Part shown: positions 47,724 through 56,732 of the stretch, in pieces
How the letters are laid out: every line of letters begins with the position of its first letter
Numbering within the stretch: the stretch's first letter is position 1
DNA from: Micromonospora sp. NBC_00389
GTDB lineage: Bacteria; Actinomycetota; Actinomycetes; Mycobacteriales; Micromonosporaceae
NCBI RefSeq assembly: GCF_036059255.1
Contig: NZ_CP107947.1
Coordinates: 4,712,001-4,776,000 of the forward strand
Length of the DNA stretch: 64,000 nucleotides
Direction of reading: 5' to 3'
Position numbers and translations under genes: made by a program
Notes under the pieces: model-generated
Told to the model about the DNA's origin: nothing
Databases searched by the model: none
Seen by the model: only the letters and a program-made list of their open reading frames with translations

Positions 47724-48534
47724 GGCTCCGTTGCGTTGAGCGTTGGCACGATCGAGGCAGACTTGAGCAGTGAGGTCATCGAGCCAGCCTGACCCGTGGC
47801 TGCCGCCGAAGTCGGCGTTCGCCGGGTTCCGGTTCCCGCCGGAGGTGATCGTCGTCGCGGTCTGCGGTTCAACCTCTCCTATCGCGATGTGGAGGAGCTG
47901 CTGGTCGAACGTGGCGTGGAGGTCGATCACGTCACCGTGTACCGGTGGGTGCAGCGGTTCACGCCGCTGCTGGCCGACGCCGCCCGCTTCTGCCGGCACT
48001 CACCAGGCGATAGGTGGCACGTCGACGAGACCTACGTCAAGGTCAACGGAGTCTGGCGGTACGTGTACCGGGCAGTCGACCAGGACGGGCAGGTCATCGA
48101 CGCGCTGGTCTCGGCCCGCCGCGACGCCGGCGCGGCGCGGCGGTTCTTCCGCCGGGCGCTGTCGACGTTGAAGGTGACACCCGCAGAGGTGGTCACCGAC
48201 GCAGCGCCGGTCTACCCCGGCGTGCTGGATGAGCTGATCCCGTCCGCGTGGCACCACATCGAGCAGTACGCCAACAATCCAATCGAGGCTGATCACAGTC
48301 AGCTCAAACAGCGGTTGAGACCGATGCGCGGGCTACGAACGGACAAGGCAGCGCAGGTGGTCATCGCCGGCCACGCGTTCATGCAGAACCTGCGCCGCGG
48401 ACACTACGAACTCGCCGTTGACGCCCCGCCCGCTCTGCGGGTCGCCGCGGCGTTCACCGAACTCGCCCAAGCGATCTGACTGCGGACCCGACACGGGTTC
48501 AACACGTCCGCCGATCCGACAACGCAACGGCGCC
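47724..48534 (+). mobile_element. IS6-family element
   Basis: Ends GGCTCCGTTGCGTTG / CAACGCAACGGCGCC form ~15-bp imperfect inverted repeats around one transposase gene. The interrupted fragment on the left does not resume on the right and no 8-bp duplication is seen, suggesting a rearrangement after insertion (common for IS6). Confidence 0.8.
47770..48479 (+). pseudogene. IS6-family transposase with internal deletion
   Basis: The main part is intact: LRFNLSYRDVEELLVERGVE, WHVDETYVKVNGVWRYVYRA (first Asp), VVTDAAPVYPGVLDELIPSA (second Asp) and VEADH-like QYANNPIEADHSQLKQRLR (Glu). The N-terminal PPEVIVVAV segment from GTG 47770 is in another frame. About 10 nt, including the usual R-W-Y codons, are missing near 47862. 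A 227-aa product from 47796 could be made but lacks the natural start. Confidence 0.82.
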
Positions 48535-48620
48535 TACGGGGCCGACCCTGTTAATCCTCATCGCCGCCACGGTCTTCCTGGTCCGCCTCGCAAGACCCTG
48601 ACCGCCTGCCTCGACCCCCA

Positions 48621-48648
48621 GGGAAGATAGTCGATGGGCTATCTTCCC
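48621..48648. terminator. short AT-richer hairpin
   Basis: A perfect 10-bp stem GGGAAGATAG/CTATCTTCCC with an 8-nt loop. It lies between the IS6 element and the lipoprotein gene; it could be a terminator or an operator for the gene starting at 48777. Confidence 0.5.
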
Positions 48649-48776
48649 TAGCTAGCCGCGATCCGCCGGCCCTCCCGGCCGTCGGTAGATGTCCCCGAAG
48701 GTCGTCCTTGGCTGGGCGTCGAGGCGCGGCCGATCGGCAGTACATCGATCGTCAAGCTGAGCATAGGAGCAAAAGG

Positions 48777-49331
48777 GTGCACTTGAGGCAGACCATGATC
48801 CCCGCCATCGCGGTCGCGGTGGCCATGACAGTGGCGGGATGCGGAGGAGCTACCGAGTCCGGCGCGGCGAGCGCTCCGAGCCAAAGCGCCAGCGCGGTCC
48901 CATCGACCCCGCCGCCCTCGGCACCCGCAGGGAACAAGCTTGGCGATGCGATTCCCTTTGACGAGAACACCTCGACCATCACGTTCTACGGTTACAAGCA
49001 CAACGCCACGCAATTCGGAAAGCCATCAGACAGTGCCTATGTCTATGGCGCGATCGACCTCAAATACTGCCTCAAAAAACTGCCCAAGGGATACTCCGCT
49101 GTCTCGATTGGCACCTCAAACTGGGTATTGAAATTCGGGGACGCTTCAATCAAGAGCACTGGCCACGCTGGCGGCAACGGCATGAAGCCCGAGTATCCCG
49201 ACCGGAAGGAAATCAAGGTCGGGACCTGCGTTCGTGGTTGGCTTGAGTTCGAGGTACCCAAGGACGGAAAGCCGACTGCGGTGGAATATACGCCAGCAGG
49301 GGCTCCCGAACCAATCACTTGGACTCCGTGA
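48777..49331 (+). CDS. putative lipoprotein, unknown function
   Basis: 184 aa from GTG 48777 with AGGAG 8 nt upstream. The signal (MIPAIAVAVAMTVAGC) ends in a lipobox, followed by a Ser/Pro/Ala-rich linker, so it is a surface-anchored protein. The ~130-residue mature domain (STITFYGYKHNAT, KYCLKKLPKGYSAVSIGTS, VGTCVRGWLEFEVPKDGKP) resembles DUF4352/telokin-like beta sandwiches of actinobacterial lipoproteins, with one Cys pair. It is less GC-rich than its neighbours, suggesting separate origin. Confidence 0.8.
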   Translation: MHLRQTMIPAIAVAVAMTVAGCGGATESGAASAPSQSASAVPSTPPPSAPAGNKLGDAIPFDENTSTITFYGYKHNATQFGKPSDSAYVYGAIDLKYCLKKLPKGYSAVSIGTSNWVLKFGDASIKSTGHAGGNGMKPEYPDRKEIKVGTCVRGWLEFEVPKDGKPTAVEYTPAGAPEPITWTP

Positions 49332-49450
49332 CCTTACCGTTCCAGCACCTGCGGCTGAGAGCCGGCCGAGGCACCCGGCCCGACACGGGCGCGAATCATC
49401 GACCTGACCCGGACGACCCCACCATGAGATTGTTTACTTGGGGCAGGTGT

Positions 49451-49498
49451 GTTTGTGAACAGTTATTGCGGTTGGGGCAGCAATAACTGTACACAAAC
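49451..49498. repeat. 19-bp AT-rich inverted repeat
   Basis: Arms GTTTGTGAACAGTTATTGC and GCAATAACTGTACACAAAC with one mismatch and a ~10-nt loop. The base composition is unlike the surroundings. It lies between the lipoprotein stop and the truncated VOC gene, so it may be a terminator, an operator or the end of a small mobile element. Confidence 0.6.
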
Positions 49499-49535
49499 CC
49501 CTACTAGGCCCAGGTCTTCGCCAAACAGCTGGTTG

Positions 49536-49805
49536 TCAGGTGTTTGCCGGGGCATCCTTCGGCTCGGCGCTGATCGCCTTCGGGGTGTGGAACAATGCCA
49601 GATCGATGCGGCCGTGACCGTCCGGGGTCCGCAGCATCGCGTCGTCCTGCCGGACGTCGTCAATCCCAATGATGACGCGCTCCACCCAACGTCCCTCGAT
49701 TGGCCCCTTGCCCTCCAGCTTCATGCCAAGTTCGACGAAAAACGAGATAACAGCGTCAAGGTCGTCGACAACGATGAGGACGTTGTCCATCCGCTGACTC
49801 GTCAT
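49536..49805 (-). pseudogene. VOC-family (glyoxalase/bleomycin-resistance fold) protein, C-terminally truncated
   Basis: ATG 49805 starts MTSQRMDNVLIVVDDLDAVI, then FFVELGMKLEGKGPIEGRWV and MLRTPDGHGRIDLALFHTP, ending at APANT with an immediate stop. Family members usually continue ~45 residues with a second beta-alpha-beta unit (G-I-R-R-I-M-F...D-I-D). The break lies just before unrelated DNA next to the inverted repeat. It probably cannot form the paired metal site. The 500 nt to its right (49806-50312) hold no gene. Confidence 0.7.
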
Positions 49806-50312
49806 GCCGGGCTTCCTTGGCGTTGTACGGCCACGGTGGCCGCATCCACTTTTGAGACGGAGCCGCCAAGCCATTCTCGGCATCCTTGCAACATTTTCTT
49901 CGGGAACCTCTTGACGCGGCAGCGCCCGTCACACGCCGGTCGTACCACTTCGGACGAAACACCGCAGGTCAGAGAGCCTTTCGCTACTTTGCGGAGCCAA
50001 CACTGACGCTCAGCCGGGCCTTGAAGCCCATAAGTAGCAAACCTCGTCGGATCGTCGGTGTGTACTCATTTGCCGCGAGCCGCGCAACGAGTGGCCCTTA
50101 CCGATCGACCTGCCACCCAACTCCGGTAGGCGGACGACCGTGATCGACAAGGTGTTTGACGATCATGAGGGCCTGTCCCAGCGGGACTGTATCCCGGTCG
50201 TCGTAGGTATCGTGCTGGTCCGTTGCTCAGCACGTACCCGCCCTGCTGGCCACTTGCCGTTGGGTCGGTCGCGTGCTCGCCAGCGTCGCCGGGCTCATTG
50301 AGGATCATGACT

Positions 50313-51202
50313 AAGGGACGTCTCGTAACCCCGGCGTCTGTCTGTTGAGGACGATCATCGAGGATCTCTGGGTGCAGGTGATCACCGCGAGGCACCCGGA
50401 GTGGATCTTTCCGTTCACTGGACTGCAGCCCGCCCAGTTCCGCCGGCTGGTCCACCTGGTCGCCGAGCGTGGCGGTGTCGCGATCGCTGACGGCCGGCCA
50501 GGCCGGCAGTGGGCTCTCGACCTGCCGGATCGGGTGCTGCTGGTCGCCGCGTACTGGCGCACGAACCTGACGATGCGCCAGATCGGCCCGCTGTTCGGGG
50601 TGTCGCACTCCGCCGCCCACCGGGTCATCGACACCCTCGGCCCACTGCTCGCCCTGGCCCCGGTTCGCCGACGCCGGGTCGACCAGATCGCGATCGTCGA
50701 CGGCACCCTCATCCCGACCCGGGACCACCGCCTGGCCGCCCCGAGCAAGAACTACCGCTACTCGACGAACCTGCAGGTCGCCATCGACGCCCACACCCGC
50801 CTCGTCGTGGCCCTCGGCGACCCACAACCCGGCAACCGCAACGACACCATCGTCTACCGCACCAGCGGCATCGACCAGAAGCTGGCCGGACGGCCGGTCA
50901 TGGCCGACGGCGCCTACCGCGGCAACCCAGAGGTGATCATCCCGTACCGCAAGCCAGCCGACGGCAGCGAGCTACCCGAGTGGAAGGCAGACCTGAACAG
51001 ACAGCACCGCACCGTCCGAGCACAGGTCGAACACGCCCTGGCCAGGATGAAGTGCTTCAAGATCCTCCGCGACTACCGCCGCGCCGCCCACACATTGACC
51101 GACGCTGCTTCCGGCATCGCCCATCTCCACAACATCATCCTCGCCGGCTGAACCACCAGCCCGGGCGGGGCAACACCTTCGGTGAGTTACGAGACGTCCT
51201 TT
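50313..51202 (+). mobile_element. IS5-family element, copy 2
   Basis: The same terminal repeats as copy 1 (AAGGGACGTCTCGTAAC; right end GTTACGAGACGTCCTT) with TA on both sides. It lies in the opposite orientation to copy 1 and inserted at the 3' end of a small minus-strand gene. Confidence 0.88.
50345..51151 (+). CDS. IS5-family transposase, copy 2
   Basis: 268 aa, intact. The motifs match copy 1: LTMRQIGPLFGVSHSAAHRV, IAIVDGTLIPTRDHRLA, VMADGAYRGNPEVIIPYRK and VEHALARMKCFKILRDYRRA. Divergence is spread along the protein, so the two copies arrived separately or have been apart for some time. An upstream frame on the opposite strand is antisense noise. Confidence 0.9.
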   Translation: MRTIIEDLWVQVITARHPEWIFPFTGLQPAQFRRLVHLVAERGGVAIADGRPGRQWALDLPDRVLLVAAYWRTNLTMRQIGPLFGVSHSAAHRVIDTLGPLLALAPVRRRRVDQIAIVDGTLIPTRDHRLAAPSKNYRYSTNLQVAIDAHTRLVVALGDPQPGNRNDTIVYRTSGIDQKLAGRPVMADGAYRGNPEVIIPYRKPADGSELPEWKADLNRQHRTVRAQVEHALARMKCFKILRDYRRAAHTLTDAASGIAHLHNIILAG

Positions 51203-51426
51203 AGCAACCGCTGGCGAGCAGCCTCAAGGAGCTGCACGTAGTCGGGGCTGAATATGCCGACCAGAGACTTGTCGAGGGTGCCGCTGATGGTGTGCAGCGC
51301 AGACCAGACGGCCCGGTCGTCGACCACTTGAGCGAAGGTCCGCGAGGATTCCATGCGGTCAAGCCAATCCGAAAGCACCAGCGCTTGGTCGTGGCTCAGC
51401 TTCAGGACGACCTCTCCACCGCTCAT
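51187..51426 (-). CDS. hypothetical protein, 79 aa, 3' end altered by IS5
   Basis: ATG 51426: MSGGEVVLKLSHDQALVLSD, WLDRMESSRTFAQVVDDRAV, then LHTISGTLDKSLVGIFSPDY and AARQRLLKDVS. It resembles small actinobacterial helical proteins with an L-S-x-D-Q/E-A-x-V-L-x-D-W-L opening. The last five codons and the stop come from the IS5 right terminus, so the original C-terminus is replaced. It may still fold, since the loss is near the end. Confidence 0.65.
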   Translation of the reverse strand: MSGGEVVLKLSHDQALVLSDWLDRMESSRTFAQVVDDRAVWSALHTISGTLDKSLVGIFSPDYVQLLEAARQRLLKDVS

Positions 51427-51597
51427 CCTGGCAACGTAGCGCAGCCGGATCGGAATCAGGGGAGTGTGACGTGCCCGTTGCGTGCCCGATGGGACGGGAC
51501 CCCAGGGTCAACCCCGGTCAGCTCCTGGACGTGGCTGCCGGCGTGGCGAGGCAGGTCAAGCCAGGTCACTGTCGTCCGACTATCGGCCGTGACCACA

Positions 51598-51641
51598 CTT
51601 CCTAAACCGTGTGCCGTAGGTTCGAGTCCTCTTCGGAGCGT
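51598..51641 (+). tRNA. tRNA 3'-half-like sequence with CCT anticodon loop, incomplete
   Basis: CTTCCTAAACCG, then GTAGGTTCGAGTCCTC and CGGAGC look like anticodon loop, T arm with GTTCGAGTC and a 3' acceptor strand. No matching 5' half precedes it. The acceptor strand (CGGAGC) would not pair with GCCCTCG of the two 5' halves, so it stems from a different tRNA or from an element's attachment region. Confidence 0.45.
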
Positions 51642-51860
51642 TCTGCAGACCAACAGATCACGTCCGCTGCAATCGAGCAAATGCGTCGACCGCCGGCGCT
51701 GTGCCTGACCGCGACAGTCCGTCAGGTCCCGAGCCTGACGTGCTTGCAATCGTTAAGGCTCGTTCGGACGAGGCTCAAGGCGTCGGGGCGTCTTCTCAGG
51801 GAAACATAGTGACCCCTTGTGTTTCCGCGGCGTCGCGGTGGTCGTGTTGCGGGGTAGGCC

Positions 51861-52130
51861 TTGCCGGGCCGCCCCAACAGCGAGCGAGCGACACCAGCGG
51901 GAATCTCGGCTGGGTGGCCCGACCACGTCGGCGCCGGCAATGAGCGCCGCGATGGCGGTTGCTACTGCGTGCCTGGGTCGGGGATGCACGAGACGCACGA
52001 GATCCGGCTCGTACTCGGCGGCCGCGATCACACCGAGTCGAGGCATCCCGACGATCGTCGCCCACGACCCTGCCGCCATCGGCACCGCCAGCAGCACGTC
52101 GTCATCTGCAGATTTGGCAGCGACCGTCAA
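51861..52130 (-). pseudogene. ImuA'-like (RecA-related mutagenesis accessory) fragment
   Basis: The minus strand reads LLAVPMAAGSWATIVGMPRL, GVIAAAEYEPDLVRLVHPRP and AVATAIAALIAGADVVGPP. This resembles the central part of the RecA-like protein encoded with ImuB and DnaE2 in actinobacteria (pattern G-S-W-x-x-V-V-G-x-P-x-L-G-x-x-A-A-A-E). Both ends are missing and the neighbours are unrelated. Moderately uncertain. Confidence 0.4.
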
Positions 52131-52171
52131 GCCATGGCCTGAGCCTCCCCAGCAGCGGGCGGTCGGTCAGG

Positions 52172-52807
52172 TCAGCGTCGGATGAGGCCGAGCTGGGTTG
52201 CGGTTGCGACGGCGGCGGTGCGGGACTCGACGCTGAGCTTGGTGTAGATGCGGGCGAGGTGGGACTTGACTGTGCCTTCGGTGAGGTGAAGCCGGGAGCC
52301 GATCGCTTGGTTGGACAGGCCGTCGGCGACCAGGGTGAGGACTTCGGTCTCGCGGCGGGTCAGGGCGGTGCGGGGGTCGCGTAGCCGACTCATGAGCCGG
52401 TCGGCGACTGCGGGGGCCAGGGTGGTGCGGCCGGTGGCGGCGGTGCGTACGGCGGCGGCGAGGTCTTCAGGTGGAGCGTCTTTGAGGAGGTAGCCGGTGG
52501 CGCCGGCTTCGATGGCGGGCAGGGTGTCGGCGTCGGTGTCGTAGGTGGTGACGATCAGTACGCGGGGTGCGCCGGGGCGTGCGGTAATGGCGGCGGTGGC
52601 CTGAGCGCCGTTCATTCCTTTGCCGAATTGCAGGTCCATGAGGACGACGTCGATGTCACCGCGGCCTGCGCGGGTGACGGCTTCCTCGGCGGTGGCGGCT
52701 TCGGCCACGACTGTGATGCCGGGTTCGGTTTCCAGTACGGCGCGCAGCCCGGCCCGGACTATGGGGTGGTCGTCGGCCAGGAGCAGGCGGATGGGGGTGT
52801 GGGTCAC
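52172..52807 (-). CDS. NarL/FixJ-family response regulator
   Basis: 211 aa from GTG 52807, overlapping the kinase stop by 4 nt. The receiver domain has acidic pair LLADDHPIVRAGL, phospho-acceptor Asp in VVLMDLQFG and Lys in YLLKDAPP. The C-terminal LuxR HTH reads LTRRETEVLTLVADGLSNQA, GTVKSHLARIYTKL. With the kinase it forms a complete two-component system, most likely controlling the divergent ABC exporter. Confidence 0.95.
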   Translation of the reverse strand: MTHTPIRLLLADDHPIVRAGLRAVLETEPGITVVAEAATAEEAVTRAGRGDIDVVLMDLQFGKGMNGAQATAAITARPGAPRVLIVTTYDTDADTLPAIEAGATGYLLKDAPPEDLAAAVRTAATGRTTLAPAVADRLMSRLRDPRTALTRRETEVLTLVADGLSNQAIGSRLHLTEGTVKSHLARIYTKLSVESRTAAVATATQLGLIRR

Positions 52808-54024
52808 GAGTTTGCCTCGACGCTGTTGTCGGCGGGGGAGGCGAGGGGTAACTGGGCGGCCAGGGCGGTGCCGTGGCCTGGGGCGGATTCGACGGTTAGG
52901 GTGCCGCCGAGGGCCAGGACGCGGGCGCGCATCGCGGGCATCCCGAATCCGCCGTTCTGGGCGTCGGGTGTGGGAAGCCGGTGAGGGTCGAAGCCGTGCC
53001 CGTTGTCGATGATGTCCACGGCGACGTGGTCGCCGAGGTAGCTGAGGGTGACGTCGGCGGTGGTTGCCTCGGCGTGGCGCACGGTGTTCGCGAGGGCGGA
53101 CTGGACGATGCGCAGCAGGGCTGCCTCGTGCTCGGTTGGCAGCGGCCGGGGATCGCCGGTGAGGTGGAAACGTGCGGTGAGCCGGTGGCGAGCGCTGGTG
53201 GTGGCGCATAGTCGTTCCAGGGCGCCAGCCAAGGTTGTGTCTTCGAGGTCAAGTGGGGCGAGGGCGGCGACGAAACGGCGAGCCTCGGCGAGGTTGTCAA
53301 CGGCGGCCTGGCGGGCCTGCTCGACGTAGCGGGTGGCCTTCTGCGGTGTGGAGGGCAATGCCCGTTCAGCGGCGCGCAACAGCAGTTGGATGCTGGATAG
53401 GCCTTGAGCGAGGGTGTCGTGGATTTCCCGGGCGAGGCGCTCGCGTTCGGCGAGCACGCCGGCGGTGTGCTGTGCCGTGGCCAAGTCGGTGCGGGCCGCA
53501 ATGAGCTCGTCGATCAGCTTCCGGCGGTGTTCGCTCTCGCGGTACAGGGCCTGGTACCCCCATACCACCGCGATCGACACGGCGGCGCCGAGCGCCGGGC
53601 CGATCGCCATCGCCGGGCTGACGGAGCTCTGGTGAGCGCCGAAGCCTGCGATGGCCGCCGCCGCGGTGATCACTACGGCGGCCAGGCCGCCGCGGCGTGA
53701 CAGCAGGTGCAGTTGCAGGAAGTAGAGCGGGAAGGCCACCCACACCGCGTCGGCCGATAGGACCAGCAGCATCAGCCACAGGGCGACCACGGCGGTCAGC
53801 CATACCGCGGCGGCGCGCCGGGAGCGGCTGATGCGGGCCAGGAAAGGTCCGGCCGCGTAGACCAGCCCACACGCTGCGGCCGCAGCGATGACCGTCCCGG
53901 CGTGCGGACGGCTGTTAACTACCGCCCGTCCGGCGGTCAGGGCGAGCAGGCCGACGACCAACACGTGCACACACCAGGTCAGGGTGCGGGTGGCGGGCGT
54001 CATGCCCGTAGCAGTCATCCTCAC
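52804..54024 (-). CDS. NarL-type sensor histidine kinase
   Basis: 406 aa from GTG 54024 (ATG 54018 also possible). About five hydrophobic segments fill residues 15-160, with almost no extracellular domain, typical of membrane-stress sensors. A HisKA_3 dimerisation helix follows with the phospho-His in LAREIHDTLAQGLSSIQ. The HATPase domain has NTVRHAEATTADV and DIIDNGHGFD...GGFGMPAMRARV. It is coupled by a 4-nt overlap to the regulator. Confidence 0.93.
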   Translation of the reverse strand: MRMTATGMTPATRTLTWCVHVLVVGLLALTAGRAVVNSRPHAGTVIAAAAACGLVYAAGPFLARISRSRRAAAVWLTAVVALWLMLLVLSADAVWVAFPLYFLQLHLLSRRGGLAAVVITAAAAIAGFGAHQSSVSPAMAIGPALGAAVSIAVVWGYQALYRESEHRRKLIDELIAARTDLATAQHTAGVLAERERLAREIHDTLAQGLSSIQLLLRAAERALPSTPQKATRYVEQARQAAVDNLAEARRFVAALAPLDLEDTTLAGALERLCATTSARHRLTARFHLTGDPRPLPTEHEAALLRIVQSALANTVRHAEATTADVTLSYLGDHVAVDIIDNGHGFDPHRLPTPDAQNGGFGMPAMRARVLALGGTLTVESAPGHGTALAAQLPLASPADNSVEANS

Positions 54025-54195
54025 AGTTCTTCCAGCCTAGGCAGTCAGCTGCCGGAACGGCCTCGATCAAAAGTTAGAACCGGCGTGCAGCCTTTCGACG
54101 CACCAGGAGCTGCCCTGCGCCAGACGCGGACTCAGAGGGTGCGCGGCGACGCTAGAGACCTACCGCTTCCACCCCATGAAGGGCAGGTCAAAGCC
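54025..54195. promoter_or_regulatory. divergent promoter region between two-component system and ABC exporter
   Basis: 171 nt separating divergent starts. I could not assign clear -35/-10 boxes. Binding of the response regulator here is likely by analogy with related modules (inference). Confidence 0.4.
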
Positions 54196-55284
54196 GTGTT
54201 CGTCGCCTGGAGAGATCTGAAGTTCGCCAAAGGGCGTTTTGCCCTGATGGGAGCCGTCATCGTGCTGATCACCCTGATGGTCGGGCTGCTGTCCGGGCTG
54301 ACCGCCGGCCTCGGTCAGCAGAACATCTCCGCGATCACCGGCCTGGCGGCCAACAAGATCGCTTTCAACGCGACGGGCACCGGTGAGAAGCTGTCGTTTT
54401 CGAACTCCACCGTCACCGAGAACCAGTGGCAGCAGTGGGCCCGGACCCCGGGCGTGCAGAACGCCCAACCGCTGGGCATCACTACCACCAAGGCCGCCGC
54501 CGGCGACAAGACCATCGGGGTCTCCGCCTTCGGCGTCCAGCCCGGCTCGACGCTTGCCCCAGCAAGCAACAAGATCAACGAACGCGCGGCGGTCCTGTCC
54601 ATCACCGCCGCTGACAACCTCGATGTAGCCATGGGCGACACCTTCACCCTCGGCGGGCAGCAGGTGACCGTCGCCGCCGTGCACGGAGACGCCTCCTTCA
54701 GCCACACCCCCGTCGTCTGGACCAGCCTGGACCTGTGGCAGAAGCTGACACCTCCCACCGACAAGCCCAACGGGCCCACCGCCACCGTCATCGCCGTGAA
54801 CACCACCACCGACGCCGACGTACGGGCCGCCGACAAGGCCACCGGCACCACAACGGTCGCCAAGACCAACTCACTGTCCGCGATCGGCTCCTACACCTCC
54901 GAAAACGGCTCCCTGCAGCTCATGCGCGGCTTCCTGTTCGCGATCTCCGCACTCGTCATCGGCGCCTTCTTCACCGTCTGGACCATCCAGCGCAGCGCCG
55001 ACCTCGCCGTACTCAAAGCCCTGGGCGCCTCCACCACCAACCTGCTCAAGGACGCGCTCGGCCAAGCCGTCGTCCTGCTGACCGGCGGCACACTGCTCGG
55101 CACCGGCCTCGCCGCCGGCCTCGGCGCCCTCGTCGCCGGCGCCGCCGTGCCCTTCATCCTCACTCCCGCCACCATCCTCGTCCCGGCCGCCGTGATGATC
55201 GCGCTCGGAGCACTCGGAGCCGCCCTGTCCATCCGTCGCATTACCTCCGTCGACCCGCTGACCGCCCTGGGGAGCGCCCGATGA
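54196..55284 (+). CDS. MacB/FtsX-type ABC transporter permease
   Basis: 362 aa from GTG 54196. One N-terminal membrane helix (ALMGAVIVLITLMVGLLSGL), then a ~200-residue extracellular domain, then three C-terminal helices (GFLFAISALVIGAFFTVWTI, VVLLTGGTLLGTGLAAGL, ATILVPAAVMIALGALGAAL). This is the FtsX/MacB fold of exporters and mechanotransmission proteins for antimicrobial peptides or lipoproteins. Its stop overlaps the ATPase start by 4 nt. The frame is open upstream to 53902 but that region overlaps the kinase gene. Confidence 0.9.
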   Translation: MFVAWRDLKFAKGRFALMGAVIVLITLMVGLLSGLTAGLGQQNISAITGLAANKIAFNATGTGEKLSFSNSTVTENQWQQWARTPGVQNAQPLGITTTKAAAGDKTIGVSAFGVQPGSTLAPASNKINERAAVLSITAADNLDVAMGDTFTLGGQQVTVAAVHGDASFSHTPVVWTSLDLWQKLTPPTDKPNGPTATVIAVNTTTDADVRAADKATGTTTVAKTNSLSAIGSYTSENGSLQLMRGFLFAISALVIGAFFTVWTIQRSADLAVLKALGASTTNLLKDALGQAVVLLTGGTLLGTGLAAGLGALVAGAAVPFILTPATILVPAAVMIALGALGAALSIRRITSVDPLTALGSAR

Positions 55285-55964
55285 GCCTCAACGTGCACGA
55301 CATCACCCTCACCTACCCCGACGGCGACACCCGCCTGACCGCCCTCGACCACGTCACCCTGAACGTGCCCAAGGGCAGCCTGACCGCCGTCGTCGGCCCC
55401 TCCGGCTCCGGAAAGTCCACCCTGCTCGCCGTCGCCGCCACCCTCATCAGCCCCGACGCCGGCACCGTCACCATCGACGGCACCACGACCACCGGCCTGA
55501 GCCGCCGAGAACTGACGACCCTGCGCCGGAACAAGATCGGCATCGTGTTCCAGCAGCCCAACCTGCTGCCGTCGCTCACCGCAGCCGAACAACTCCAAGT
55601 CATGGCACACCTCGACGGACGCTCCCCGGCCAAGGCCCGCAGCCGAGCCATGGAACTGCTCGACAACGTCGGCCTTACCGCACAGGCAGAGCGGCGCCCC
55701 CACCAGCTGTCCGGCGGCCAGCGCCAGCGCGTCAACATCGCCCGGGCGTTGATGAACGACCCCACCGTGCTCCTAGTCGACGAACCCACCAGCGCCCTCG
55801 ACCACCAAAGAGGTGCCGCCATCATCGACCTGATCACCCGACTCACCCATCAACAGGCCACCGCCACCGTGCTCGTCACCCACGACCACACCCGCCTCGC
55901 CGCAGTGGACCAGATCGCCGAGGTCCACGACGGCCGACTCAAAGTGCCCACACTGATGCCGTAA
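55281..55964 (+). CDS. MacB/LolD-type ABC transporter ATP-binding protein
   Basis: 227 aa. Walker A is GPSGSGKSTLL, Q-loop is QQPNLLPSLT, signature is LSGGQRQRVNIARAL, Walker B is VLLVDEPTSALD and the H-loop is VLVTHDHTRL. Length and motifs are those of LolD/MacB ATPases that drive FtsX-type permeases. It is translationally coupled (ATGA) to the permease and ends the operon. Confidence 0.95.
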   Translation: MSLNVHDITLTYPDGDTRLTALDHVTLNVPKGSLTAVVGPSGSGKSTLLAVAATLISPDAGTVTIDGTTTTGLSRRELTTLRRNKIGIVFQQPNLLPSLTAAEQLQVMAHLDGRSPAKARSRAMELLDNVGLTAQAERRPHQLSGGQRQRVNIARALMNDPTVLLVDEPTSALDHQRGAAIIDLITRLTHQQATATVLVTHDHTRLAAVDQIAEVHDGRLKVPTLMP

Positions 55965-56105
55965 CCACTGTTCTCGAGACGCCCACAGCAGGCCGGATTC
56001 CAAGACGTGCTCCACCAAGATGCGGACCTGACCGCCGCCCACAGCATCCCCCGCGCGACCGTGACCGCCGTCAGCTCACAAGCCCCGGGAGTCTGGTCTG
56101 TAGTC

Positions 56106-56732
56106 GCTCGAAATCGAGCAGGCTGCGGCAAGGTCCGGCGAGTGCACTCCCGCGACCGGAACGGCCGACCCCGATGCGTTGCCTGCCGACGTGACGACCA
56201 GGACGCGACCGACACGGTGGTCGGTATCGTTGCCCGGATCGACCCCGATCTGCCGGTCGACGTGATCGCCCCCTGCGGTCATCGCGGCGGTGAGCCAGCC
56301 CGGGCAACGCCAGCAACTCGCCGACGACCAGATGGTCCGACTGCTCCTCGGCGACGAGCCCGTCGAGCTGTCCGAACCTCTCACCAGCCTCGTCCTGCAC
56401 CTGATTGCCGCCCGCCGAGGGCACGCCCGGCTCGGTCGCCGAGGCGCCTCTCAGCGGCTGTTCCCCGAAGGCGAACCCGAGCGACACGTCAGCTCCTTCC
56501 ACCTCACCGAACGGCTCCGCCACCTCGGGCTCCGGCCCAGCCACGACCGATCCGCCACGCTGTTCCACTCAGCACCGAACTCCCAGCCGCATTACTCGCC
56601 CGCATGCTCGGCTTCGAGGACTGGCGAGCTGCCCCCCGACTCCACGTCACCGTCACCGTCGCCTGGCAATGCGCCTCAGCAGGAGACTGGCTGCCGACGT
56701 GGCAGAGGTCAGCCGCCGATGAAGACGAATGA
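56106..56732 (+). pseudogene. decayed actinobacterial tyrosine-recombinase-like integrase
   Basis: Frame pieces: CGKVRRVHSRDRNGRPRCVA with a C-x2-C zinc-ribbon end; IVARIDPDLPVDVIA; in frame 2 VSQPGQRQQLADDQMVRLLL, LVLHLIAARRGHARL and SSFHLTERLRHLGLRPSHDR; and back in frame 1 TELPAALLARMLG, VAWQCASAGDW. This layout is that of actinobacterial site-specific integrase-like proteins. Two indels (near 56262 and 56575) and a missing N-terminus make it inactive. Confidence 0.65.

Noticed and set aside
52172..53209. A 345-aa reading of the response regulator
   Set aside because: The extra N-terminus is out-of-frame kinase sequence; GTG 52807 gives the normal receiver-domain start.
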